The notes: generated by a model from the sequence alone, not told the origin. Positions 17,145 to 27,491 are shown, counted from the first letter of the stretch. The stretch is 44,029 nt of DNA from Candidatus Aenigmatarchaeota archaeon (GCA_016934325.1 JAFGSV010000010.1:1-44029), one strand, 5' to 3'. Made by a program: numbers and translations.

Positions 17145-19619
17145 ATGGTCAGAATCGAGAAGATAGTCTGCGAGGGTTTCAAATCGTTCAAGAGGAAGGT
17201 GTCGGTCCCCTTCACCTACGGCTTCTCCGTCGTCACAGGCCCCAACGGTTCCGGGAAGACGAACATCGCGGACGCGATATACTTCGTGATAGGCAGCGGC
17301 ACCCGGAGGTCGCTCAGGGCCAAGAAGTCCCACGAGCTCATCTTCCAGGGGAACGACAAGAAGCAGGCCTCGGACTACGCGAAGGTCATCATGCATCTGG
17401 ACAACTCGAGCAAGACCCTGCCAATAAAGGACGAGAAGGTCACGGTCAGCAGGAGGGTGAACAAGGCGGGGGTGAGCACCTACAGGCTCGGAGGCCGGAT
17501 CGCGACGAAGCAGGAGGTCATGGACCTGCTGGCCCAGGCGGGCATAACCGCGGACGGCCACAACCTCATACAGCAGGGGGACGTCACCCGGATAGTCGAG
17601 ATGGGCCCCGTCGAGCGGAGGAGGATAATCGACGAGATCGCCGGCATCACAGAGTACGACGAGAAGAAGGACAAGGCCCTGAAGGAGCTGGGGAAGGTCG
17701 AGGAGAAGGTCAGGGAAGCGGAGATACTGCTAGAGCAGAAGGACGAGCTGCTTAAGAAGATCAAGGCCGAGAGGGACACTGCCCTGGACTACAAGAGGAT
17801 GCAGAACTCGCTCAGGCTGATCGTCGCGACCAACGCTTACAAGAATCTCAACAACCTCGTCAAGAAGCTCGAATCCGCCGAGAAGGGGTCCGGAGAGAAG
17901 GAGGGCGAGATAGGGGCGCTCAGCAAGCAGATCAAGGACACCGAGAAGAAGATATCGGGAATGGAGGCGGAGATGGAGGCCATCACGGGCAAGGTCCTCA
18001 AGGTGTCGAGCAGGATGGAGGAGGCGAACAGGCTGAACGAGCTGCAAACGAGGCTGGGCATGAAGCGCGAGAGGATAAAGATGAACCAGAGGGAGATAGA
18101 GAGGATCAGCGAGCTGATCGAGAGGCTGTCCACCTTGGACAAGAGGGAGGGCCCCGCCGTGAAGGCGGTGCTCGGCAGGAACGGCGTGAGCGGCACCTTC
18201 TCGGAGCTGGTGATGGTCCCTCCCCAGTACAAGACAGCCGTGGAGGTCGCCGCCGGGGGCCACCTGGGCGATGTCGTGGTGGACAGGCACACGAACGCGG
18301 TGGAATGCATCAATTACCTCAAGGCCAACAAGATAGGCAGGGTGAGGTTCCTGCCACTGGACAAGATCGCCCCCAGGCCCAAGCAGGACCTGCCGAGGGG
18401 CGCGATAGGATGGCTTTCCGACCTCGTGCACCACGACCCGAAGTACTCGGGCATAGTCAACTACGTCCTGGGCTCGACCATGTGCGTCAACGACATAGAG
18501 AAGGCCAGGGACCTGATGAAGGGAGAGGCAAGGCACAGGATGGTCACCCTCGACGGGGACCTGGTCGAGAAGAGCGGCGCGATGACGGGGGGATTCTACC
18601 GCAAGGGCGGCAGCGGCGGCACGAACATCAAGCAGTTCCTCGACAGCAGGAAAGGCCTCGAGGACGAGAACGAGACGCTGAACCTCGACATACAGCAGCT
18701 CAACAATGAGCTTGAGGCCATCAAAGGAAGGGGGGAGGAACTGGAGAGCGTGACGAAGCTCGAGGAGAAGAGGGTGCTGATATCCAAGGAGGTCGAGCGG
18801 CTGAGGGAGGAGAGGGACGCCCTGTACGACAGCAGGGGCTCACTGCAGGAGGAGTCCGGCAGGCTCAGCGTGAGGCAGGCCAAGTACGAGGCGAACCTTG
18901 ACACCGCCAAGCTCGACTGGCAGAAGTACCAGGACATGGAGAAGGAGATCAAGGCCAGCGAGTTCATGGAGCAGCCGGTCACCGTGCTGGAGGAGAGGAA
19001 GCAGCAGCTGCTGCGGATGATGGACGAGATAGGCCCGGTGAACATGAAGGCGATACAGGAGTTCGACTCGTTCAAGGACGAGTTCGAGACCTTCAAGACC
19101 AAGGTGGACAAGATAATCGAGGAGAAGACCAGCATCGAGAACACGATCACCGGCATAGAGAAGAAGAAGAGGGACGTCTTCAACATATGCCTGGAGAAGA
19201 TTTCGAAGCACTTCAAGAGCATCTACAACGAGCTTACGCAAGGCGATGCGGACCTCAGGCTGGACAGCATCGGGGACATGGATTCGGGCCTGCAGATATA
19301 CGCGAGCCCGCCGGGCAAGCATCTGCTGAACATAGACTCCATGTCAACCGGGGAGAAGACCCTGACGGCGTTCGCTTTCCTGTTCGCCATACAGAACCAC
19401 AAGCCGGCGCCCTTCTACATACTGGACGAGGCGGATGCCGCCCTGGACAAGGCGAACACGAAGAGGGTGGCAGAGCTGGTGAAGAAGCACAGCAAGATCG
19501 CCCAGTTCATCATAATCTCGCACAACGACCAGCTCATAAAGGAAGCTGACCAGGTATATGGCGTCAGCATGGAGGACGGCGAATCGAAGGTCATAGGCAT
19601 ACAGCTGCCCAACAACTGA
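17145..19619 (+). CDS. smc: SMC-family chromosome segregation ATPase, unusually short (824 aa)
   Basis: Walker A GPNGSGKTN; hinge-like SGTFSELVMVPPQYKTAVEVAAGGHLGDVVV; signature MSTGEKTLTAFAFLFA; Walker B PFYILDEADAALD. Confidence 0.92.
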   Translation: MVRIEKIVCEGFKSFKRKVSVPFTYGFSVVTGPNGSGKTNIADAIYFVIGSGTRRSLRAKKSHELIFQGNDKKQASDYAKVIMHLDNSSKTLPIKDEKVTVSRRVNKAGVSTYRLGGRIATKQEVMDLLAQAGITADGHNLIQQGDVTRIVEMGPVERRRIIDEIAGITEYDEKKDKALKELGKVEEKVREAEILLEQKDELLKKIKAERDTALDYKRMQNSLRLIVATNAYKNLNNLVKKLESAEKGSGEKEGEIGALSKQIKDTEKKISGMEAEMEAITGKVLKVSSRMEEANRLNELQTRLGMKRERIKMNQREIERISELIERLSTLDKREGPAVKAVLGRNGVSGTFSELVMVPPQYKTAVEVAAGGHLGDVVVDRHTNAVECINYLKANKIGRVRFLPLDKIAPRPKQDLPRGAIGWLSDLVHHDPKYSGIVNYVLGSTMCVNDIEKARDLMKGEARHRMVTLDGDLVEKSGAMTGGFYRKGGSGGTNIKQFLDSRKGLEDENETLNLDIQQLNNELEAIKGRGEELESVTKLEEKRVLISKEVERLREERDALYDSRGSLQEESGRLSVRQAKYEANLDTAKLDWQKYQDMEKEIKASEFMEQPVTVLEERKQQLLRMMDEIGPVNMKAIQEFDSFKDEFETFKTKVDKIIEEKTSIENTITGIEKKKRDVFNICLEKISKHFKSIYNELTQGDADLRLDSIGDMDSGLQIYASPPGKHLLNIDSMSTGEKTLTAFAFLFAIQNHKPAPFYILDEADAALDKANTKRVAELVKKHSKIAQFIIISHNDQLIKEADQVYGVSMEDGESKVIGIQLPNN

Positions 19620-19700
19620 TGCAAGTTCGGAATCCCGCACCCTTTCTTAAGCAACCGGGGATGGCAATAAGCCTGCATGGAACGCTTTCTCAGGGCAGCT

Positions 19701-19961
19701 TCATTTCTTCGACATTACGTACAGGCTGCCGAAGAAGGTGATCATCCCCACGAGTATTTCGGCCGTCATGAATGCAATCTGCGATTGCGCACCGGCCTGT
19801 ATCATCCTGCCGGTCATGCCGCTTGCCGGGGCACCGGTCCCGGCGCTCTCGGCGAGCACGAAATTGAATGCCATGGACATGACGGACGAGACGAGGATGG
19901 CAGTGATGCCCGCTATCATCAACCTGAAGAGCATCCCGGGGCCCCCGATTATAGCCCGCAT
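19701..19961 (-). CDS. Small membrane protein (about 2 TM), unknown
   Basis: Two hydrophobic segments; intergenic to smc and adk. Confidence 0.55.
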   Translation of the reverse strand: MRAIIGGPGMLFRLMIAGITAILVSSVMSMAFNFVLAESAGTGAPASGMTGRMIQAGAQSQIAFMTAEILVGMITFFGSLYVMSKK

Positions 19962-20034
19962 ATGTAATTGTTATGCTAAACGTTTTTATAAATCTGCGAA
20001 CAATTAAAATCCTAAAATGAATTAATGGACATTG

Positions 20035-20709
20035 ATGCACATGAAGTTCGTGTTTTTGGGCCCGCCGGGAGTTGGGAAGGGGACTTACGCCAGCAGGCTG
20101 GCCCCCAAGCTGGGTATAGCCCACATATCGACCGGGGACATCTTCAGGGAGGAGGCCGCCGAGGGCACCGAGCTCGGCAACAGGATCAGCGCGATAATGA
20201 AGAGGGGCGACCTGGTTCCCGACGGCATCGTCATCGAGGCGATCAGGGAGAGGGTCAAGAAGGACGACTGCAGGCGCGGTTTCATCCTCGACGGCTTCCC
20301 CAGGACGATCCAGCAGGCAAAGGCCCTTGACAGGATGTTCAGGATCGACATGGTCCTTAACATCCACATGCCCCACGACATACTCATCGAGAAGATATCC
20401 GCCAGGAGGGTCTGCAGGGAATGCGGCGACATATACAACGTGGCCGACATCCAGCGCGACGGCATAGACATGCCGCCCATGCTCCCCAAGGTTCAGGGGA
20501 AATGCGACAAGTGCGGAGGGGAGCTCTACCAGCGGCCGGACGACAAGCCCGAGGTCATAAAGGAGAGGCTCGACAACTACAACGAGCTGACGAAGCCGCT
20601 GATCGAATACTACAGGAAGAAGGGCCTGCTGCACGAATTCCAGGCGAGGACGGGCCCGGAGAAGGTCATACCGCAGCTGTTGGAGCTGCTTGGGAAGTAC
20701 AAGAGATGA
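20035..20709 (+). CDS. adk: Adenylate kinase with Cys4-type LID
   Basis: FLGPPGVGKGTYASRLA; STGDIFREE; LDGFPRT; CRECGD...CDKCGG. Confidence 0.95.
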   Translation: MHMKFVFLGPPGVGKGTYASRLAPKLGIAHISTGDIFREEAAEGTELGNRISAIMKRGDLVPDGIVIEAIRERVKKDDCRRGFILDGFPRTIQQAKALDRMFRIDMVLNIHMPHDILIEKISARRVCRECGDIYNVADIQRDGIDMPPMLPKVQGKCDKCGGELYQRPDDKPEVIKERLDNYNELTKPLIEYYRKKGLLHEFQARTGPEKVIPQLLELLGKYKR

Positions 20710-21326
20710 AGGGGAAGCTGATAGTCTTCGAGGGAATAGACGGCGCTGGCACCGAGACCCAGAGCAAGCTGCTTCTGTCGCATCTCAAGAGGAACGGCGT
20801 TCCCGCCGAGAGGATATTCTACCCGGATTATGACGGCGAGCTGGGCAAGCTCATCCGGCAGTTCCTGCACAAGAAGAGGGAGCTGTCCCCCGAGATGCAG
20901 TTCGTCCTGTACGCCGGGGACATGGTCAAGGACAATGAGAAGATCAATGCCTGGCTCGAAGAGGGCAAGACGGTCGTCGCGGACAGGTACTTCAACTCCA
21001 CCATAGTCTATCAGGGGATAAGAGGATTCGGAATGAAGAAGGCGCTGCATTTCGCCGAGGATTTCGGCATCCCGAAACCCGACGTCGTTATGCTTCTGCA
21101 GATAGGCCCAGCGGAGTCGGCCAAGCGAAAGATGGGGGAGAACGGGAAGCTGGACAGGAACGAGGAGGACATGCGCTTCCTCGAGAGGGTGAGCCACGAA
21201 TACAAGCGTATGGCTCTCGACAACGTCTTCGGAAGATGGTTCATCGTCGACGGGGAGAAGCCGAAGCAACAGGTTTTCAGCGAGGTCATGAACGTCCTCA
21301 AGGGCGCCGGATTATCCCCCCGTTGA
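20706..21326 (+). CDS. tmk: Thymidylate kinase
   Basis: LIVFEGIDGAGTETQSKLL; VVADRYFNST; 4-nt overlap with adk. Confidence 0.92.
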   Translation: MKGKLIVFEGIDGAGTETQSKLLLSHLKRNGVPAERIFYPDYDGELGKLIRQFLHKKRELSPEMQFVLYAGDMVKDNEKINAWLEEGKTVVADRYFNSTIVYQGIRGFGMKKALHFAEDFGIPKPDVVMLLQIGPAESAKRKMGENGKLDRNEEDMRFLERVSHEYKRMALDNVFGRWFIVDGEKPKQQVFSEVMNVLKGAGLSPR

Positions 21327-21334
21327 ATCGCTAT

Positions 21335-21886
21335 TCACCAGGGCTCTTTCTTCACCTTGAGAACATATCCGATGGCGCTCGCCGTCCAGTGGATGATGGG
21401 CGTCATGACGATCAGGATGACGAACCATTCGAGCTTCACAGTGATCGCCAGCGATGCTATCAGAAGGGAGCCGATCAGGAAATCGAGCTGGTCGAGCAGG
21501 GGAGCCGGCCTTCCCCTCTTCAGCCCGAGCCTGCGCTTCATGAACGAGCCCACGGAGTCTCCGGCCATGGCGCCGAAACCCAGCAGCAATCCAAGGGCCG
21601 GCGACATCGCTATTATCGTGAGGGGAACCTCGGACAGGGCCCACGGAAGGTATGGGAAGGCCAGCTGCTCGACGACCGCGATGAGCATCCCGAAGAAGCA
21701 CCCGGCCAGGAAGCCCTCGATGGTCTTTCCGGGGCCGAGAATCCTTCTCCCATCCCCCATGCTCTTGCCTAGATCGAGAGGCCTCTTCCCCTTGATCAGT
21801 GGGACCAGCCCGTTGGCGGCGTAGATCGGGAGGACGAGCCAAACCGCCTCGACGAGGACGTATATGTTGAAGATATCAGTGAGCAT
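21335..21886 (-). CDS. carS: CDP-archaeol synthase
   Basis: Archaeal DUF46-type sequence: YAANGLVPLIKGKRPLDLGKSMGDGRRILGPGKTIEGFLAG...GDSVGSFMKRRLGLKRGRPAPLLDQLDFLIGS. Confidence 0.92.
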   Translation of the reverse strand: MLTDIFNIYVLVEAVWLVLPIYAANGLVPLIKGKRPLDLGKSMGDGRRILGPGKTIEGFLAGCFFGMLIAVVEQLAFPYLPWALSEVPLTIIAMSPALGLLLGFGAMAGDSVGSFMKRRLGLKRGRPAPLLDQLDFLIGSLLIASLAITVKLEWFVILIVMTPIIHWTASAIGYVLKVKKEPW

Positions 21887-21934
21887 AATCTAATTATGTC
21901 CCGATTCCGATAAAAAGGCATGAAGGCAATCACG

Positions 21935-22897
21935 TCAGAGCCGCTTGGCTTGCTTCAGCCAGCGGGGACCGATCAGCTTGTTCTTGACGGCGTTATGAAG
22001 GACATCGACCATGCTTCGCTTGTCGAACCTCTTCCACCTCTTCCACTTGGTCGGGCCGTTCAGCTCGTAGCCTTCGAGAACCTTCGGCCTCTTCCCGAGA
22101 TGCTCCGCTACCGTGGTCAGCCTGACGCCGGCTTTCTCCGCCGCCGCGAAGCATTCGCAAAGCAGGTCAGGATACCTGTAATCCCTGAGCGAGTGGTGGT
22201 CGAGGAAGAACAGGCCCGGCTTCGCCTTCTCGATAATCCTGCATATGTTCAGGACGCACCTGGCGAGGTTGTAGTAGGACATGATGTAGCCAAGCAGGTA
22301 GGTCGGCGGGCCGTCGAGGATAAGGATGTCCGGATTCTGCTTGATGATCATGTCGGCCTGGGACTCGTCGTACACTCCGTTCAGGTCGCTGGAATATGTG
22401 ATGCTCTTGCCATTGCCGGCCTTTTCCCTGGCGGTAAGCATTATCACGTGCCCGAGGCTGGTGCCTGCAGGGCCGTGCCAGACCGGCTCGCTGAAGGATA
22501 GCCTGGTCTCTCCGAACCTGAAAGATTTGCCGTCGGCTATCCGGACGTCAGCTTCGAGCCCGGCCAGTAGATCCTCTGCCCTCGCCCTCTGCGACCTGTT
22601 TGTCGCCTGCTCCGGGTCCTTGACGAGCAGGGTCTTGCCTGCGTACAGTCTCTTGTCGGGTATGTGATGGTCGTAATGGTAATGGGTTATCGCTATCACG
22701 TCGGCCTCTTCGCACGCCTTTCTGATACTTTTCTCATACGTTCGCACCAGGGCCGCCCTGGCGGGGCCCGGCAGGGGGAAGGAGTCGACCTCCCCTGCGA
22801 TGCCTGGATCCACGAGTATCTTGTGCCCCGGGGCATCGATCATGAAGCAGCTGGATTTCACGCCAAAGGAATCAAAGGCAATATATTTAAGCTCCAT
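21935..22897 (-). CDS. MBL-fold metallohydrolase, UPF0282-like
   Basis: ITHYHYDHHIP; SLGHVIMLTA; FFLDHHSLRDYRY. Confidence 0.85.
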   Translation of the reverse strand: MELKYIAFDSFGVKSSCFMIDAPGHKILVDPGIAGEVDSFPLPGPARAALVRTYEKSIRKACEEADVIAITHYHYDHHIPDKRLYAGKTLLVKDPEQATNRSQRARAEDLLAGLEADVRIADGKSFRFGETRLSFSEPVWHGPAGTSLGHVIMLTAREKAGNGKSITYSSDLNGVYDESQADMIIKQNPDILILDGPPTYLLGYIMSYYNLARCVLNICRIIEKAKPGLFFLDHHSLRDYRYPDLLCECFAAAEKAGVRLTTVAEHLGKRPKVLEGYELNGPTKWKRWKRFDKRSMVDVLHNAVKNKLIGPRWLKQAKRL

Positions 22898-22930
22898 TTT
22901 TATTTATTAGCAGTAAACGGGTTATAATAG

Positions 22931-23020
22931 GGGCCGGTAGATCAATGGCAGATCGCCGCCCTCGCAACAATTAATTTGCGAGAACGGCGGAGGCTGAGGG
23001 TTCAAATCCCTCCCGGTCCA
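22931..23020 (+). tRNA. tRNA-Ala(CGC) with an 18-nt intron at 37/38 (intron 22967-22984)
   Basis: Acceptor GGGCCGG/CCGGTCC with G3:U70; D-stem GATC/GATC; anticodon stem CCGCC/GGCGG; T-arm GAGGG-TTCAAAT-CCCTC; removing ACAATTAATTTGCGAGAA leaves loop CTCGCAC. Confidence 0.93.
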
Positions 23021-23045
23021 TAATAACTTATTTCCATTACCCGGC

Positions 23046-23975
23046 CTAACCAGCAGCTTTTCGGAGCACCCCTTCCGCCGCCTTGTACGCATCGGATACA
23101 CCATCCGGGAGCCTGCCTTCGAAAGCCTTGCTGACGAATCCTGCCTGCGTTATCCTCTTGGGCAGCCGCTCGTCCTTGAAGCACTTGATGTGCTCCGTGC
23201 CAATTTCGATGACCTGGACCATCTCCGCTTCCATGGGTTTCTCCTGGCCTTGGAACTGCAGCTCACCCGCCCTTTCCTCCTCGGGGGCGTTGTGGCAGTA
23301 TAGGGCGGGGCAATAGAAGAGCGTCCAGGCCTCCGCAAGGGTCGGGTCATACTGCGGCTCGGCCGAGAAGAAAAGCTCCTGCACCGCCTTGGTGGTCATC
23401 CAGTATGCCACGGGCCTTATCCCGGCGACGTCGTCCCTGAGGGCCTTGGCAACGTCGCGAAGCGCTATCCCCTTGTGCTCATCCAGGTAAACGCTCTGCG
23501 TTTCCTGATCTTCTGACAGCTGGATGAGCCCACCATAAGCCATCCTTTGCACTGCCTTGTAGAAGCCATGCTGTTGGGTAGTCTTGGAGGCGAGGAAGCG
23601 GCCGAAGCCCCCAACGTCGCCGAGGAGGTCCAATATCATGTGGGGGCTTGACCTGTTGGCCGAGATGGAACCGAGCTTGCGGTTCTTGTCGGCGCTGTCC
23701 AGGAAATCGTCGATGAAATGCGCCCCGTATGTAAGCATGGATTTCATTATGATCTCGTTACTGCCATCATTCGGGATCGACAGGGCGAAGGCCTGCACTT
23801 CCACGTCTCCATAGGGGTGCACGCTGCTCGAATGCGCAGGGCCGATCCCCCTTTTAGTGACCTCGTCCTCGAAGTATCCCCTGCCCACCCTAACGCCATC
23901 GAGGATCGCCTCGTACCCGGGCACGGTGGAATAGAGCTTCTGCAGTTTCCGGTTCGATTTTTCTTGCGGTACCAT
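23046..23975 (-). CDS. Hypothetical protein, 309 aa, with Asp-rich 'HFIDDFLDSAD' motif
   Basis: Long intact ORF, coding-like composition; no family recognised with confidence. Confidence 0.65.
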   Translation of the reverse strand: MVPQEKSNRKLQKLYSTVPGYEAILDGVRVGRGYFEDEVTKRGIGPAHSSSVHPYGDVEVQAFALSIPNDGSNEIIMKSMLTYGAHFIDDFLDSADKNRKLGSISANRSSPHMILDLLGDVGGFGRFLASKTTQQHGFYKAVQRMAYGGLIQLSEDQETQSVYLDEHKGIALRDVAKALRDDVAGIRPVAYWMTTKAVQELFFSAEPQYDPTLAEAWTLFYCPALYCHNAPEEERAGELQFQGQEKPMEAEMVQVIEIGTEHIKCFKDERLPKRITQAGFVSKAFEGRLPDGVSDAYKAAEGVLRKAAG

Positions 23976-24110
23976 GATAAGAAAGGAATGTGCAATCAGA
24001 AATTTAAGTCATGAGCCCGGTTCCATGACAACTAGGCCAGTCGTGCACCTGGGGAAACGCGACCTACCGGTCAATCTCGGCCGGCGAATGCCCCCTCCCT
24101 TGCCGTATGC

Positions 24111-27100
24111 TCAGCCGTCGGACAGCTTCGTCTTCCTGCCGACTTCGTAGTCCTTTATCACGTTGATGCTGGCATGCGGGGCTATGGCGGCGACCTTCTT
24201 GATCTCCTCCGGCGAAAGGATCTTGCCCTCGATCTTGAGTATGTCCTTCACGCCGTGCTTCCTGCTGGGCACGTTCGTCACCATGCTCACGATGGAGTTC
24301 GGATACTCCTGCCTGACCCGCAGAATCTCCAGCACCTCGTAGGCCTTGTTCGACGGAAGGTGGTCTATCACCGTCCCGCTCTCGATCTTCCCTATCTTGA
24401 CCTTCATGTCCATTCCTGACAACCTCCAGTATTCATGCATCTCCCTCGCCTCTAGCTCGGGCTTCCTGAGCAGCGCGCCTATGAAGGCGTCCACGAGGGA
24501 GAGCTGTGTGAAGACCGGGACTCCGAGCGAGGCGAGCTCCATCCTCGTCCGCCCGTCCTCGCCCAGGTCAAACAGCATGTCGGGGACCCCGTCATCCATG
24601 CCCCTGACTATCTCGAAGCCGGCCTGCATTATCTTCGCCTCCCGTTCGCCGTCCAGGCCGATTGCCATGATCTTCCCCCCGAAGGTTATGCCCGACTCTG
24701 TCCCGAGCATGGCCTTGAGCAGGGCCTCGTCGAGTGTGGATCCCATGCAGGCGATCTCCCCGGTCGACACCATCTCGACCCCCAGGACCGGGTCGACCCC
24801 CTTGAGCCTCGACCAGCTGAACATCGGGAACTTGACGGAGCACGTCTTGACGTTGTTGCTCAGCAGTCCCTTGGGGAGGGGCTCGCCCAGCATGCACCTG
24901 GTGGCAAGCTTGATCAGGTTCATGTTTATGGTCTTGCTCGTGTATGGCATGGAGCGAGACGCCCTGAGGTTGCACTCTATTACGTATATCCTGTCCCCCT
25001 TGACGATGTACTGGATGTTGAAGGGGCCCTTTATCCCGAGCTCCCTCGATATCCTCTTCGTGTATTCAGAGATCCGGCTCTTTATGTCATCGCTGATCGT
25101 GAACGGGGGAATCACCATGCTCGCGTCCCCGCTGTGGACCCCAGCAGGCTCAATGTGCTCGATGATGGCCCCGATGAAGGCGTCCCTGCCGTCCCCCACA
25201 CCGTCCACCTCAACCTCCCTGGCGCCCTTGATGAACTTTGAAACGACGACGGGATAGTCCCTTGAGAGGCGCACCGCCTCGCCCATGTAGTTGCGCAGGT
25301 CATCGTCGCTCCACGCGACCTTCATCGCCGAGCCCGAAAGCACGTACGACGGCCTGATGATGACGGGGTAGCCCATCTTCCTGGCGAAGTTCCTGACCCC
25401 CTGCATGGTGGAAAAGCTGTCCCACCTTGGCTGGGCTATCCCCAGCCTGTCGAGCATGGAAGAGAACTTCTCCCTGTCCTCGGCGGAGTCAATGTCCCTG
25501 CCGAACGTTCCGAAGAGCTGTATGCCCCTCTTGCTCAGGGAGTATGCCAGGTTGTTCGATGTCTGGCCGCCCACGCTGACAACGACTCCCAGGGGATTCT
25601 CCTTGTCGGTTATGTCGAGCACCCTCTCCAGGCTGAGCTCCTCGAAGTACAGCTTGTCTGACATGTCGTAGTCCGTGCTCACCGTCTCTGGGTTGCAGTT
25701 CACCGCTATGGTCGTGTAGCCCTTGTCATGCAGCTCCCATATGCAGTTCATCGTGCACCAGTCGAACTCGACCGACGAGCCTATACGGATGGGGCCCGCG
25801 CCGAGCACGACCACCTCCCCCTTCTCCTTGAAGTCGATGTCATCCGCCGACCCGTTGTACGTCATGTACAGGTAGTTCGTCTTCGCCGGATACTCGGCCG
25901 CGAGGGTGTCGATCTGCTTGACCACCGGCACGATCCCGTAATGCTTTCTGAGCGCCCTGACCTTCTCGGGAGAGACGCCCATGAGGTCTGATATCTGCTT
26001 GTCCGAGAATCCCATACGCTTGGCCGACCTCAGCATGCCGGGGAATCCGGGATCGCTGAACCTGGCCTTCTTCACCTTGGCGTGCATTTCCACGATGTTC
26101 ATGATCTTGTGCAGGAACCACCTGTCTATGCCGCTGAGCCCGTATACCTCATCCACGCCCAGCCCGGCCTTCAGCGCATCGGCGACCGCGAACAGGCGCT
26201 GGTCCGTGGGCGCCCGCAGCTCTTCCCGCATCTTCTCCAGGTCCCCGTGTACTGGGACGTCCTCCACCAGCTCCCGGCCTATGCCGAGCATCCTGACGGC
26301 CTTCTGGATTATCTCCTCGAATGTCCTGCCGATCGCCATGACCTCCCCGATCGCCTTCATCTGCGACCCGAGCTTCGCGTCCATGTTCTCGAACTTCCTG
26401 GCCTCCCATCGGGGCACCTTGACGACCAGGTAGTCCAGCGAGGGCTCGAAGCACGTCGAGGTGACCTGGGTGATCTTGTTCGTCAGCTCGGGCAGGGTGT
26501 AGCCCAGCGCGAGCTTGGCGGCGACGTATGCCAGGGGGTAGCCGGTGGCCTTCGAAGCGAGGGCGGAAGACCTCGACAGCCTGGCGTTTATCTCTATGAC
26601 TGCGCACTCCATCTTCTGCGGGTTGAGCGCGAACTGGATGTTGCATTCGCCGACGATGCCCAGGGATCGCACGACGTTTATGGATATCTCCCTGAGCCAG
26701 TGGTATTCGGTGTTGCTGAGGGTCTGGCTCGGTGCGACGACTATGCTGTCACCCGTGTGCACCCCCATGGGGTCGAAGTTCTCCATGTTGCACACGGTGA
26801 TGCAGTTGTCGTTGCAGTCCCTCATGACCTCGTATTCCACCTCCTTCCAGTTATGCAGGTATTTCTCTATCAGGACCTGGCCGATCATGGAATGCCTGAG
26901 CCCCCTCCTGACGGTCCTTGCCAGCCCCTCCTCGTCCCAGGCCACGCCCGACCCGAGACCTCCGAGTATGTACGCCGGCCTCACCATTATGGGATACCCT
27001 ATCTCCCTTGCAGCCTTCATTGAGCTCTCGAGGTCGGAGCAGGAGACGCTGGGAGCGACCGAGGCCCCGGCTTCCCTGACGGCCCTCTTGAACTGCTCCC

Positions 27101-27491
27101 TGTCCTCGGTCCTGACGATTGCCTTGACGGAAGTGCCGAGCACCCTCACCCCGTGCTTCTTCAGGATTCCGAGTTCCGACAGCCTGACGCCCGTGTTGAG
27201 CGCCGTCTGCCCCCCGAAGCCCAGGATTATGCCGTCGGGCTTCTCCTTGATGATGACCTTCTCCATGAACTCGGGGGTGACCGGCTCCAGGTATACCTTG
27301 TCCGCCAGGTCGTGCGACGTCTGTATGGTCGCGACGTTTGGATTCACGAGGACGGTCTCTATCCCCTCTTCCCTGAAAGCCTTCAGGGCCTGGGAGCCGC
27401 TGTAGTCGAACTCCGCAGCCTGGCCGATCCTGATGCCGCCGCTCCCTATCATGACCACTTTCCTGATGGAATCATCCTTTGGCATGCCCAT
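24111..27491 (-). CDS. carB: Carbamoyl-phosphate synthase large subunit
   Basis: VVMIGSGGIRIGQAAEFDYSGSQALKA; duplicated ATP-grasp halves (VVLGAGPIRIGSSVEFDWC); C-terminal MGS-like domain. Confidence 0.97.
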   Translation of the reverse strand: MGMPKDDSIRKVVMIGSGGIRIGQAAEFDYSGSQALKAFREEGIETVLVNPNVATIQTSHDLADKVYLEPVTPEFMEKVIIKEKPDGIILGFGGQTALNTGVRLSELGILKKHGVRVLGTSVKAIVRTEDREQFKRAVREAGASVAPSVSCSDLESSMKAAREIGYPIMVRPAYILGGLGSGVAWDEEGLARTVRRGLRHSMIGQVLIEKYLHNWKEVEYEVMRDCNDNCITVCNMENFDPMGVHTGDSIVVAPSQTLSNTEYHWLREISINVVRSLGIVGECNIQFALNPQKMECAVIEINARLSRSSALASKATGYPLAYVAAKLALGYTLPELTNKITQVTSTCFEPSLDYLVVKVPRWEARKFENMDAKLGSQMKAIGEVMAIGRTFEEIIQKAVRMLGIGRELVEDVPVHGDLEKMREELRAPTDQRLFAVADALKAGLGVDEVYGLSGIDRWFLHKIMNIVEMHAKVKKARFSDPGFPGMLRSAKRMGFSDKQISDLMGVSPEKVRALRKHYGIVPVVKQIDTLAAEYPAKTNYLYMTYNGSADDIDFKEKGEVVVLGAGPIRIGSSVEFDWCTMNCIWELHDKGYTTIAVNCNPETVSTDYDMSDKLYFEELSLERVLDITDKENPLGVVVSVGGQTSNNLAYSLSKRGIQLFGTFGRDIDSAEDREKFSSMLDRLGIAQPRWDSFSTMQGVRNFARKMGYPVIIRPSYVLSGSAMKVAWSDDDLRNYMGEAVRLSRDYPVVVSKFIKGAREVEVDGVGDGRDAFIGAIIEHIEPAGVHSGDASMVIPPFTISDDIKSRISEYTKRISRELGIKGPFNIQYIVKGDRIYVIECNLRASRSMPYTSKTINMNLIKLATRCMLGEPLPKGLLSNNVKTCSVKFPMFSWSRLKGVDPVLGVEMVSTGEIACMGSTLDEALLKAMLGTESGITFGGKIMAIGLDGEREAKIMQAGFEIVRGMDDGVPDMLFDLGEDGRTRMELASLGVPVFTQLSLVDAFIGALLRKPELEAREMHEYWRLSGMDMKVKIGKIESGTVIDHLPSNKAYEVLEILRVRQEYPNSIVSMVTNVPSRKHGVKDILKIEGKILSPEEIKKVAAIAPHASINVIKDYEVGRKTKLSDG

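Noticed and set aside
26082-27023. Long plus-strand ORFs over carB (also 26545-27405 and 24346-25257)
   Set aside because: Antisense shadows of carB with no domain signature.
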